This document shows, in pieces, positions 18,689 through 25,486 of a DNA stretch of 64,000 bases; within the stretch, counting starts at the first letter, position 1; each line of letters opens with the position of its first letter. The notes beneath the pieces are model-generated. The model was not told where the DNA came from and ran no database searches. It was given only the letters and a program-made list of their open reading frames with translations. The position numbers and the translations under genes are program-made. Source of the DNA: Pedobacter panaciterrae (GTDB taxonomy: Bacteria; Bacteroidota; Bacteroidia; Sphingobacteriales; Sphingobacteriaceae); assembly GCF_001636695.1 (NCBI RefSeq), contig NZ_LGEL01000023.1, forward strand, positions 92,943-156,942, written 5' to 3'.

Positions 18689-19270
18689 CTAGTGTTTTTC
18701 AGACAGGTAAATAATGATCTGAATTAGCATTAAAGAGGCTTTCAACGTAGATATGGCCTTACCTAAATGGTTTCGTACAGTCTTTGGGGATAATCCAAGT
18801 ATTTCAGCAATAGCTTCAGGACTCCTGTTTTCAGTATAACGCATTTTATAGATAATACGTTGTTGATCTGGCAAATCAGCTACCAGTTTCTCGTAGGCAG
18901 CTAATAATTCCTTGTACATCAGATCCTGGTCAGGCCTTTCTTTATTGGCGATCAGATCCTGAAGCAAATCAGAAATGGGTACAAACTTATCCTGTCGTTG
19001 TATGGTGCGCAAGACTTTGTTTCGGATGGAGATGAATAAATAACCTGGCAGATTATCGATCTGCATTTCAGAAGCTTTTAGCCAGAGGCTGGTAAATACA
19101 TCCTGAGTAATGTCTTTTGCGAGTTCGGGGTCATGTAAGCGTTTACTTGCTTCCAGGTAAACATCTTTTTTGTACTGCTCGTACAAGGAATCAAACGCAG
19201 TCCGGCTGCCTGCTCGCAATTCTGCGAGTAGTCTGCTGTCAGTCGCGGTATGTATTCTCCCGGTTAGCAT
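18689..19270 (-). CDS. ECF sigma factor for the SusC/SusD locus
   Basis: A 193-residue ECF sigma factor. Region 2 spans about residues 22-90 (FDSLYEQYKKDVYLEA, DITQDVFTSLWLKA, LPGYLFISIRNKVLR). Region 4 is about 128-178 (LPDQQRIIYKMRYTENRSPE, then EILGLSPKTVRNHLGKAI). A hydrophobic tail, LMLIQIIIYLSEKH, is typical of Bacteroidota SusC-linked ECF factors. It is the first gene of the locus and is held by FecR until substrate binds SusC. An interrupted repeat GGAACT/AGTTCC (19309-19314 and 19331-19336) lies about 45 bases before the start and might be a regulatory site. Confidence 0.93.
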   Translation of the reverse strand: MLTGRIHTATDSRLLAELRAGSRTAFDSLYEQYKKDVYLEASKRLHDPELAKDITQDVFTSLWLKASEMQIDNLPGYLFISIRNKVLRTIQRQDKFVPISDLLQDLIANKERPDQDLMYKELLAAYEKLVADLPDQQRIIYKMRYTENRSPEAIAEILGLSPKTVRNHLGKAISTLKASLMLIQIIIYLSEKH

Positions 19271-19379
19271 TTGATTGATTGAGATCGTTATCTTTTTTGT
19301 TTCCCCTTGGAACTAATTTACGGTTTTTTCAGTTCCTTATCCGTATCTATTTTGTTATGAAGCACTTGTCCTTTTTATT

Positions 19380-19610
19380 TCAGAAATGGTCTACTAATGC
19401 ACCCAGCCCTTTCATTTCTAAAAGAACCACATATTCATGAACGAGCTGAATATTAAATCCCGGCCATCGTTCTACTTCTGCTGTGCTGTATCTAAGTATT
19501 TGCTGCATGGTTTTAATCCCATTGGCGTTTGCTGCCCGCTTTAATTCAGTGCTCAGCTCAAGCTGCTGTATGGGGCAGTTCAATACGTTAATTTCTCCCT
19601 GATTATTCAT
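19380..19610 (-). CDS. RNA polymerase alpha-CTD-like small protein
   Basis: A 76-residue protein whose core matches the helix-hairpin-helix fold of the RNA polymerase alpha-subunit C-terminal domain: LSTELKRAANANGIKTMQQI, then YSTAEVERWPGFN, then a closing helix YVVLLEMKGL. The alpha CTD contacts UP-element DNA and activators; this stand-alone domain has no assembly domain and might bind DNA or compete with alpha. I placed the start at the ATG at 19608-19610 because the upstream extension (to 19679) has no domain character. A large nested hairpin lies 82 bases upstream at 19692-19807. If it is transcribed on this strand it would form the 5' leader. Confidence 0.65.
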   Translation of the reverse strand: MNNQGEINVLNCPIQQLELSTELKRAANANGIKTMQQILRYSTAEVERWPGFNIQLVHEYVVLLEMKGLGALVDHF

Positions 19611-19664
19611 CCGGCCATCATTAGTCTTGGTCTGAAATCCCGATACAGCCTGGTGATTAAAAGA

Positions 19665-19807
19665 AATAGCGCGGGACACAACCAGAATTCCGTCTTGGAG
19701 GTACCGCGAAGCACCCAGAGAACAGAAAACAGCCGCGCCCGCGCTATTACGCAGGCGAGCAGCATGATTTTCCCTTGTTCTCTTAAAAATTCGCGGTTTT
19801 CCAAGAC
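19665..19807. other. Long nested hairpin with an alternative pairing
   Basis: Several complementary segments nest inside one another: 19692-19699 with 19800-19807 (8 bp), 19703-19710 with 19790-19797 (8 bp), 19717-19724 with 19776-19783 (8 bp), 19725-19729 with 19768-19772 (5 bp), and 19736-19739 with 19754-19757. Together they make a roughly 116-base stem. The apex segment 19738-19748 (CCCGCGCTATT) is also perfectly complementary over 11 bp to 19665-19675, outside the stem, so two structures exclude each other. On the minus strand this sits in the leader of the alpha-CTD-like gene. It could be a regulatory RNA leader, a DNA hairpin (replication or recombination site), or a small palindromic element. 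The base pairing is seen directly; the function is unknown. Confidence 0.6.
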
Positions 19808-20015
19808 AAGTTCAAATAGCTGTCGCTAAATATTTTTATAACACAAAGCTAGCAACTTTTTTGACGCAACATACAAAAGTTATTTATTGAGTTAATGAAT
19901 TAAATGTCTCTTATAGGATACCGGAATATCATATTCGTTGTTTTTCGTTTTTATAAATAGCTGATTTTCAACTTACTTAAAACCTATTTGGTGTATATAC
20001 AACACATACACTCTT

Positions 20016-20042
20016 TTTGAATTCATCAGCTCATTTACTTTG
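20016..20042 (+). promoter_or_regulatory. Possible Bacteroidota promoter for 20048-20329
   Basis: TTTG (20016-20019) and TTACTTTG (20035-20042) resemble the -33 and -7 elements of the Bacteroidota primary sigma factor (TTTG / TAnnTTTG). The spacing is shorter than usual and one -7 base differs. The start codon follows 5 bases later, so the message would be leaderless or nearly so. Confidence 0.3.
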
Positions 20043-20047
20043 CGTCG

Positions 20048-20329
20048 ATGAAGATTTTTAAGGATTTATCCGGGATGCTGAAAGATGCGGTTGTTGCTGG
20101 TGCTGATAAGGCGCTTGCGGAATCGGCTCAGCTTCCCGATACACTCACCAAGGCGCAGGCTTACCGTTTATATGGTAGGGACAATGTGGACAGGTGGTGT
20201 AAGGAAAACCTGATTCATCCGGTGGTTAAGGCAGGGTCTGGGAAAAAGAAATTCATCGATCGGTTAAAGCTGGAGGCTGTTGCCAGAGCGAGTAACCGGG
20301 TTACTTATCTGCCAGTGGCAGAGCGGTAA
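20048..20329 (+). CDS. Small excisionase-like winged-HTH protein
   Basis: A 93-residue protein. The central segment LTKAQAYRLYGRDNVDRWCK, then ENLIHP and a basic wing (GSGKKKFIDR), resembles the recognition helix and wing of MerR/excisionase-type HTH proteins. It shares this pattern (LTKAQAxRxYGRxNVxxW, LIxP, IxR) with the 91-residue protein at 21952-22227, so the two are paralogues. An N-terminal helix of about 30 residues (LKDAVVAGADKALAES) may mediate dimerisation. Such small proteins on ICEs often act as recombination-directionality or transcription factors. The assignment rests on motif similarity only. A structured RNA candidate ending in a terminator follows it directly. Confidence 0.65.
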   Translation: MKIFKDLSGMLKDAVVAGADKALAESAQLPDTLTKAQAYRLYGRDNVDRWCKENLIHPVVKAGSGKKKFIDRLKLEAVARASNRVTYLPVAER

Positions 20330-20334
20330 GTTGA

Positions 20335-20551
20335 TTAGCTGGGTTTGCCTGGCGCGTACATTGTCCTATTGGGGTGAAGCATTTTTCGGGGGACCGGAGA
20401 ATTACGAGCAAGGCTTTTCTCGTCTTAACGGTTACGTGTAGCCAATAAGGTGAGAAAATCCTGAACCATAGGCAGTCAGTTTTGGCAGGTAGGTATATAC
20501 CGACGTGGGTAACCCCGGTTTAAGGGAGGCAATTTTTTGTCTCCCTTTTTT
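20335..20551 (+). ncRNA. Candidate structured RNA ending in an intrinsic terminator
   Basis: The 220 bases after the small HTH gene have no open frame but many complementary segments. CCTATTGG (about 20366) pairs with CCAATAAGG (about 20443, one bulge). GGCGCGTA (about 20351) pairs with TACGTG plus TAGCC (about 20434), which would give a pseudoknot-like or alternative order. TGCCT (about 20346) pairs with AGGCA (about 20470). There are local hairpins GGTATATACC and GGGTAACCCC. The end is an intrinsic terminator, AAGGGAG (20522-20528) with CTCCCTT (20541-20547) and a T-run. It could be an independent small RNA or a structured 3' UTR of the HTH gene. I recognise no known RNA family with certainty. 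Confidence 0.4.
20522..20551 (+). terminator. Intrinsic terminator of the structured RNA region
   Basis: AAGGGAG (20522-20528) pairs with CTCCCTT (20541-20547) and runs into six Ts (20546-20551). The T-run is on the plus side only, which fixes transcription of the preceding region as plus-strand. Confidence 0.75.
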
Positions 20552-20580
20552 GTTTTCCGTCTATTTTTACTAGATTGGTA

Positions 20581-21450
20581 TTAGTCCTTAGTCGCCCACC
20601 CGATAATTTCGCGAGGATTGGTATACACTAATGCATCTTCGAAGTTTAAATTTTCATAGCAACCTTTGATAGGGAGTACTCTTGTCAAGTTACTTCCTGA
20701 GGCAGAAGGAAGTATCTCATGAACATCAATCCTTATAGGCTTTAGTTTTTTAAGTGCAACGTGTGCGGGAAATGCAAAATTAATATCCCGCATTTGAGAT
20801 TTGATGCTTGGGTATGAAATAGCTTCCAAATCTTTTGAAAGAAAAAATTGCTTTGCAATGGCAGCAGTGAGTCTATAAAGATGCTCGCTTCCTTTTGGCA
20901 CTGACCTTACGAATTGAGTGATCATAAATTCTTTCAACCTGGTGTCAATTGCCATTAATTCCTTATTATTCTGGTAGACAATCTTTAAACCTTTGGCATT
21001 ATCAAATGCCCACTGCTTCAAAAAACCTTCTCGATTTGGATTATATTTAAGTAATCCAATATCTACCGATAGTATGGGTTCGATAACTTCGCACTCCAGG
21101 CAGCTGACAATAGAACCGACTGGTGGATTTAATTCACGATATGCTGTATCGCCTCCAGATGAAGTATATAAGATCTGGTCACCTTTTTCATTCAATCTGC
21201 CCATTGTAGTCATATGTGCGGGCGGACACCAAAGCTCCTTCAAATGGGTAAACTCAGTTTCTCCGTTATGAATTCTGATTCTGTGAACTTTGATTCCTAC
21301 TGGAATTTTGTGTGCTATGAATCGAAAAAATTCAATCATTTTCGCGAATGCAACGCGATATTCTTCAACGCTTGTTGAATGGATATTCATCTGCGTAAAT
21401 CGCTTCATTAGTCCATTTAGCAGAGCTTTGCTATGAATTTTTCCGTTCAT
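20581..21450 (-). CDS. RES-domain protein, putative NAD+-consuming toxin
   Basis: A 289-residue protein with a RES-like core. VHRIRI (55-60) supplies the first Arg, GRLN (84-87) the Gly-Arg-x-Asn signature, then ILYTSSGGDTAYRE (93-106) with the conserved Tyr and Glu. RES domains of toxin-antitoxin systems break down NAD+, but proteins of this longer type are often not classic toxins. The N-terminal 50 residues are helical. It starts 27 bp after a 144-residue protein (21478-21912) on the same strand, which is the natural candidate for antitoxin or partner although no Xre-type antitoxin domain is visible. A second, different RES protein is at 34456-35538. Confidence 0.7.
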   Translation of the reverse strand: MNGKIHSKALLNGLMKRFTQMNIHSTSVEEYRVAFAKMIEFFRFIAHKIPVGIKVHRIRIHNGETEFTHLKELWCPPAHMTTMGRLNEKGDQILYTSSGGDTAYRELNPPVGSIVSCLECEVIEPILSVDIGLLKYNPNREGFLKQWAFDNAKGLKIVYQNNKELMAIDTRLKEFMITQFVRSVPKGSEHLYRLTAAIAKQFFLSKDLEAISYPSIKSQMRDINFAFPAHVALKKLKPIRIDVHEILPSASGSNLTRVLPIKGCYENLNFEDALVYTNPREIIGWATKD

Positions 21451-21477
21451 TGTTAAGATTCTTATTGATTATATTAA

Positions 21478-21912
21478 CTACGAATGAAGTTCTATTAATT
21501 TCAATCCAATGAGTGATCGAACAGTCTCTAAATTCAATTTTGGAAAGCCATATATCTCTACTGAATTATCCATTAATTGCGTTTTAACATGTTGCTTAAT
21601 AGATTCATAGGTATCACTAACCAGTTGAACTAAAAAATCAATGTCTGATGCTGGTAGCTTGAAATTTGAAATAATAAATTCATATCCTGCGGTTAGATCG
21701 TAATACTTTGCGCTATCAATTGGCCCACCAAATATGGAGCAATTGCCGATGACTTTAAATATAAAGCTCACAGTATCATCTGCTAACTGTAGAGGGTTGG
21801 CAATATCAAGTTCCCATTTCAGTAGATTTACAAAGGTGTCTGTAATCTGTACTTGAGTATCGAGTACCTCGTTTAGAATCATGAATTGTGTTTTGTCTTT
21901 TTCTGAAAGCAT
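21478..21912 (-). CDS. Hypothetical partner of the RES-domain protein
   Basis: I do not recognise this 144-residue protein. It is acidic and mostly helical (LSEKDKTQFMILNEVLDTQ, then DIDFLVQLVSDTYESIKQHV), with no signal peptide or membrane segment. It is the upstream gene of a two-gene minus-strand operon with the RES-domain protein, separated by 27 bp. The order (small acidic protein first, RES enzyme second) is that of an antitoxin-toxin pair, but classic RES antitoxins carry an Xre/MbcA-type HTH that I do not see here. The HTH protein at 21952 is divergently transcribed 39 bp away and could regulate the pair. Confidence 0.55.
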   Translation of the reverse strand: MLSEKDKTQFMILNEVLDTQVQITDTFVNLLKWELDIANPLQLADDTVSFIFKVIGNCSIFGGPIDSAKYYDLTAGYEFIISNFKLPASDIDFLVQLVSDTYESIKQHVKTQLMDNSVEIYGFPKLNLETVRSLIGLKLIELHS

Positions 21913-21951
21913 TTCTTAGATTTTTAATTAAAATTACCAATTAATCAGCAT

Positions 21952-22227
21952 ATGCTTTACGAATTCTCCGATTGGGAAATCACGCTAATTATAAAAAGCG
22001 CAGCAGAGTTGGGTGCTAGACGGGCGCTCTGTGCTACTGGCCATTTAAAGCCATACCTCACAAAAGCCCAGGCTTTCCGCGAATATGGCCGTGCAAACAT
22101 TGAGCACTGGATCGAACTGGGCTTAATCACCCCACGTAAAGACGGGGATCATTCGGCAACATGGCGCATTGAGCGCATCGAAGCAGACACGATACGCTGT
22201 GCAAAAGAAATTATTATTTATATTTGA
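21952..22227 (+). CDS. Small excisionase-like winged-HTH protein, paralogue of 20048-20329
   Basis: A 91-residue protein with the pattern LTKAQAFREYGRANIEHW, then LGLITP and a wing with WRIERIEADTI, matching the 93-residue protein at 20048. The order is helix, recognition helix, wing, C-terminal helix. It is transcribed away from the RES operon. The next gene (22252) starts 24 bp after its stop and may share its transcript. It is probably a DNA-binding regulator of the RES operon or of its own promoter, which is inference from position. Confidence 0.65.
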   Translation: MLYEFSDWEITLIIKSAAELGARRALCATGHLKPYLTKAQAFREYGRANIEHWIELGLITPRKDGDHSATWRIERIEADTIRCAKEIIIYI

Positions 22228-22251
22228 TTGTATCTATTATGGTCTAATCGA

Positions 22252-22800
22252 ATGACGCAACGCTCTTTTATAATATCTGATGAAGGTGATGAGTACATCC
22301 GGGATCAGATTTGCAAAAAACAGGATTTCTTTTTCTTCAACAGTTTTGTTATTCTGGCTATCGTTATAGTCACCGGATATCTCAAACTTAAGGTCATTGA
22401 TGGTGGAGCTATCCTCTTTGGTTTCGCTCTATTTCTGGTAATGATGACACTCAATCTTCGCCAATATTTTAAGTTCAAAAAAATAAAAGCACATCTAGTT
22501 CGAAGTGTTCAGATTGATGCCGAAAAAATAATATTGGCCACTTATGGTGATTATAAATATGAGCCCATACTTTATACGTTGCCACTGATAAACAACAAGA
22601 TAACCAAAGGCATTCCGGCGGCAGTATCAGAGGCTGAAAAACCTGTACGAACTGAAATGCTCGGTATTTTCCAGACTTATACTTTAAGTTCTGGCCAGGA
22701 TCCCAAAAACACTTTTTATCTGATGAGTCCATTCTGGACAGAATGGGACGAGATTCAAGAACTGCTTAAGCAAGGACGGAAGACTGCTATTGTAGCTTAG
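22252..22800 (+). CDS. Membrane protein with two N-terminal helices
   Basis: A 182-residue protein of unknown family. Two adjacent membrane helices (about 26-43 and 51-68) form a hairpin, followed by a basic stretch (FKKIKAHLVRS) and a soluble domain of about 110 residues. An upstream TTG (22228) could start the frame, but the ATG at 22252 is the more likely start. The soluble part has no recognisable motif. It lies between the small HTH gene and a broken membrane-protein gene on the opposite strand. Confidence 0.6.
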   Translation: MTQRSFIISDEGDEYIRDQICKKQDFFFFNSFVILAIVIVTGYLKLKVIDGGAILFGFALFLVMMTLNLRQYFKFKKIKAHLVRSVQIDAEKIILATYGDYKYEPILYTLPLINNKITKGIPAAVSEAEKPVRTEMLGIFQTYTLSSGQDPKNTFYLMSPFWTEWDEIQELLKQGRKTAIVA

Positions 22801-22821
22801 GAAAAAAATGTTTAATAATAT

Positions 22822-23190
22822 TTACTGTAGCGATGCTGCCAATATAAAAAGGATAAAAGATCCTGCCCATACCGCCCAGCAAATTGCCCGGTTCGTTTGG
22901 GTATTGAGCTCATGATTTTTAAACTCTTGAAATATCAACTCACTCCTGCCCCTACTCATTAAATACCGTTGAAGGATAATCAGGATGATGATATTTATGC
23001 CAAGTAGAATCGGTTTGGTTCATGATTCCAATGACCTCAATCCGGGATCAACAAAGATCAAAAGACTCAAGCCCAGCCAGCACATACTAAGTTCCACCAA
23101 TAGCACACTTCTGAAATCAGCAGCCCAGCTTTCGGGCTTATTCCGGTAATGGTATAGAAAGGTGAAATAATAGAATCTAAGCAGTTTCAT
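22822..23190 (-). pseudogene. Small membrane-protein gene interrupted by one in-frame TGA
   Basis: From the ATG at 23188-23190 a frame of 123 codons runs to TAA at 22822-22824, broken only by a TGA at codon 57 (23020-23022). The first part (MKLLRFYYFTFLYHYRNKPE, then one helix SVLLVELSMCWLGLSLLIFV) and the second part (ILLGINIIILIILQRYL, a charged loop, then WAVWAGSFILFILAASLQ) make one plausible three-helix protein in a single frame. It reads as a recent nonsense mutation, or a sequencing error, in a gene for a 122-residue membrane protein of unknown function. No ribosomal frameshift is needed to join the halves. Confidence 0.6.
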
Positions 23191-23298
23191 TGTTGGTTGT
23201 GGAATCGTTATGCAAGTTAATAAGTATTTCTGAAATCGATTCGGACGGCAGAATTTTCGGACTGGCACTGCTATTCAATTTATGTATTCGAAATCAAA

Positions 23299-24348
23299 AT
23301 GGATATAAACTCCTTAAGCCGGATAGACCGGGCTGTTGCGGATAACATTAAAGATATACAACGTTCTTTTGGTTCACAGGCGGGGCTGGTACAGGATTTT
23401 ATTGTTTTTATTTCCCATCGTTTGAAAACCGATCTGTTTGGTTATACCCGTTTTACCATTTCAGATTTCTGTCGTCAGACGGGGCGTAATAGGCAGGACC
23501 TGGCATTGGTTTGTGCGGATTTTGCTTCAGGTCGGTTTGCTCCACCGGTTATTGAGGGATTTGCTTTTCAGACGGTATTTGATTATGCTTTGTATTCGAT
23601 GATGGAAAGGAACATCATCTTTTCCTCTCGCTATGAGGTGAGAGAAAAGGATTCAGTATTGGTGATGCACAGCTTTTCCATCTTGAAAGATCTGCGTTTG
23701 AACTTTGTCCGAGGGGTTAAAGAGCAGAAGGTGTATGAAGTGCGCTTATCTGATGATCTCTTACAGGGTTTTTTATCGCGTTATTATACGGTGAATACCG
23801 AAAGCTATAAACTGGTGGGTAAAGGGCGTGGAGGGGATTCGCGTAAAAAACTTTTACTGTATTTATCCAAGCTGAGCCATGTAGTGCAGACTTCAGGTCA
23901 TTTAGAAACTGTAGTGCCACTAGATCGGCTGTGTGACTTCGCGGATATTACTGATGCTCGTCCATCCCATAAAAAGCAGAACCTGGTTCGGGTATTGAAT
24001 CATTTGATAGTTGTGGGGAAGTTTGGGTTCAAATATGTATTTACCTCCAGGAATGGCTATATGGTAACACTGGTATTTGAACCCACCCTTTCAAAGCGTG
24101 GATTGCTGGGTGAGCATAATTTTTATTATAGATTGTTTAGCGGACTTCGTTCGGTATTTGATACCCGGAAGGGTTTACCTTCCTGTGCTTTTGATAAGGA
24201 TCCTTTTCAGGCATGGCTTGTCGATGATGGTGTGGATATTGAAATCAAGGCCCAGATTCTGGCGAAGGCTTATTATGCCGGCTTAGGTATTGAGATTAGT
24301 TTTGCTCATGCCATTAGCATGATCCGTTCAGGTACGTTGTTCAAATGA
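23299..24348 (+). CDS. Candidate replication initiator (Rep-like, two winged helices)
   Basis: A 349-residue soluble, basic protein. Its layout, with helix-rich N-terminal and central wings (FTISDFCRQTGRNRQDLALV near 53-72; VPLDRLCDFADITDARPSHK, then NLVRVLNHLIVVGKFGFKYVF), is that of plasmid initiators with two winged-helix domains. I cannot match it to a named Rep family with confidence. It is alone on its strand with its own upstream region. ICEs in Bacteroidota often carry such a protein for autonomous replication during transfer, together with a primase; a primase-like gene is at 31608-32531. An alternative is an unrelated DNA-binding regulator. Confidence 0.5.
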   Translation: MDINSLSRIDRAVADNIKDIQRSFGSQAGLVQDFIVFISHRLKTDLFGYTRFTISDFCRQTGRNRQDLALVCADFASGRFAPPVIEGFAFQTVFDYALYSMMERNIIFSSRYEVREKDSVLVMHSFSILKDLRLNFVRGVKEQKVYEVRLSDDLLQGFLSRYYTVNTESYKLVGKGRGGDSRKKLLLYLSKLSHVVQTSGHLETVVPLDRLCDFADITDARPSHKKQNLVRVLNHLIVVGKFGFKYVFTSRNGYMVTLVFEPTLSKRGLLGEHNFYYRLFSGLRSVFDTRKGLPSCAFDKDPFQAWLVDDGVDIEIKAQILAKAYYAGLGIEISFAHAISMIRSGTLFK

Positions 24349-24457
24349 AATGTTATGGCTGAAATTTTATTTTGAAAATGACTAGTTTTATGGAAATGAT
24401 CTGGATCAGGCATCTTTGTTTTAACAAACTGTAGATATGTTTATTTTAACCAGCACC

Positions 24458-25228
24458 ATGATAAAATCCAAGCACTTCTTCTGTCTGATTATATTTCTTC
24501 TTCCCGGTGCTTTATTTGCCTGCTCATGTGCCAATGAGGGTGTGATCAATAATTTTCAGCAGTCCGAGTTCGTAGCAAAAGCTAAAATCATCAAAATAAC
24601 ACCAGACTCCGCAAATTCTGAGTATCATGATGCGGTAATAGAAATCATCAACTTATATAAAGGTGAGCAGCTGAGCAAGATCAAAATCATGAGTTCACTG
24701 AATACTTCCTGCGGTTTTTTACCGGATGAAAATTCAACATGGATCATATTTGCGAGTACATGGCAGGGAGTGTTGAGTTTTGGATTTTGCTCCGGTAGCA
24801 TGCAGGTTGACGAATACTTCGACCCTGTTAAATATCCAAACGGAGCAAAGAATTGGGGCAATACCCTTAAACTAAGAGAAGGGGCGATTGCATTTCTTAG
24901 CGACCATAAAATTTTTAACCCTAACACTTCTTTGATCCGCCCACACAGTAGTGAGATCGGTTCATTCAAAGGTTATAAAAATGAGAACAGCTTTGCTGTA
25001 TTTCAGGTAGAGGTGAATTCCGATTTCTCGATTGCTAAGATCAAACAGCTTAGAAAATTTGAGAATAAGACGCTTAACAAGCTGGTCTTTAACAGCATAA
25101 AGAAGAATCTAAAGCTTAGTGGTAGACGAGGCAAACCACTGGCAAAACCCACCCGACTAATCTTATTTTGCTACTATTATGAACAAAATGGCTCGCAGCA
25201 AAGCTTCTTAAGCTTTTTGGACGTTTAG
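24458..25228 (+). CDS. Exported NTR/TIMP-like Cys protein
   Basis: A 256-residue exported protein. The signal peptide ends at GALFA, directly before CSC, so the mature protein begins with CSCANEG as in TIMP/netrin-like (NTR) domains. NTR features follow: EFVAKAKIIKI, NLYKGEQLSKIKI, then a paired cysteine region (NTSCGFL, later FGFCSGSM). I chose the ATG at 24458 because the longer frame from 24437 only adds residues before the signal peptide. The last 80 residues have no recognised motif. NTR-like proteins in Bacteroidota have no fixed role. It probably acts in the periplasm or on the surface. Confidence 0.65.
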   Translation: MIKSKHFFCLIIFLLPGALFACSCANEGVINNFQQSEFVAKAKIIKITPDSANSEYHDAVIEIINLYKGEQLSKIKIMSSLNTSCGFLPDENSTWIIFASTWQGVLSFGFCSGSMQVDEYFDPVKYPNGAKNWGNTLKLREGAIAFLSDHKIFNPNTSLIRPHSSEIGSFKGYKNENSFAVFQVEVNSDFSIAKIKQLRKFENKTLNKLVFNSIKKNLKLSGRRGKPLAKPTRLILFCYYYEQNGSQQSFLSFLDV

Positions 25229-25258
25229 GTTTTAAGGCATTTCAATGTCCTTAAAAAC
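25229..25258 (+). terminator. Hairpin after the NTR-like gene
   Basis: GTTTTAAGG (25229-25237) pairs with CCTTAAAAAC (25249-25258), with one extra A. It starts immediately after the stop codon of the NTR-like gene. Confidence 0.45.
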
Positions 25259-25486
25259 ATTAATCTGAAGGAGGATAGGGTGTTTATATTCGAGGAACGA
25301 CTTTAACGCTCCCCTGGCTTTGAGGTCCTGAAGCCGGTATCGTTTTCCTAAAATAGCAGTTGAAGATTTTTGAGCTTTCCTGACAGATTTGTGATAAAAA
25401 AAAATAAGGTTAAATATTTTATAAGCACGATAAATGCTTGTATATTAAGATTGTATATTGTAAATCTTATTTTTAAAGAATCCAGC

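Noticed and set aside
19607-19804. Open frame of 65 residues across the long hairpin
   Set aside because: It follows the palindrome and overlaps the better-supported alpha-CTD-like gene start.
20335-20551. IscB/HEARO omega-RNA
   Set aside because: Some words look similar, but there is no IscB or HNH gene nearby and no conserved family feature I can confirm.
23020-23022. TGA at codon 57 read as selenocysteine
   Set aside because: No selenocysteine insertion element or selenoprotein family is seen; a nonsense change is simpler.
25260-25486. Open minus-strand frame with RYRLQDLKARGALKSFL before the thioredoxin-like gene
   Set aside because: No start codon or partner is visible; it may be a remnant of a gene, but the evidence is too weak to annotate.
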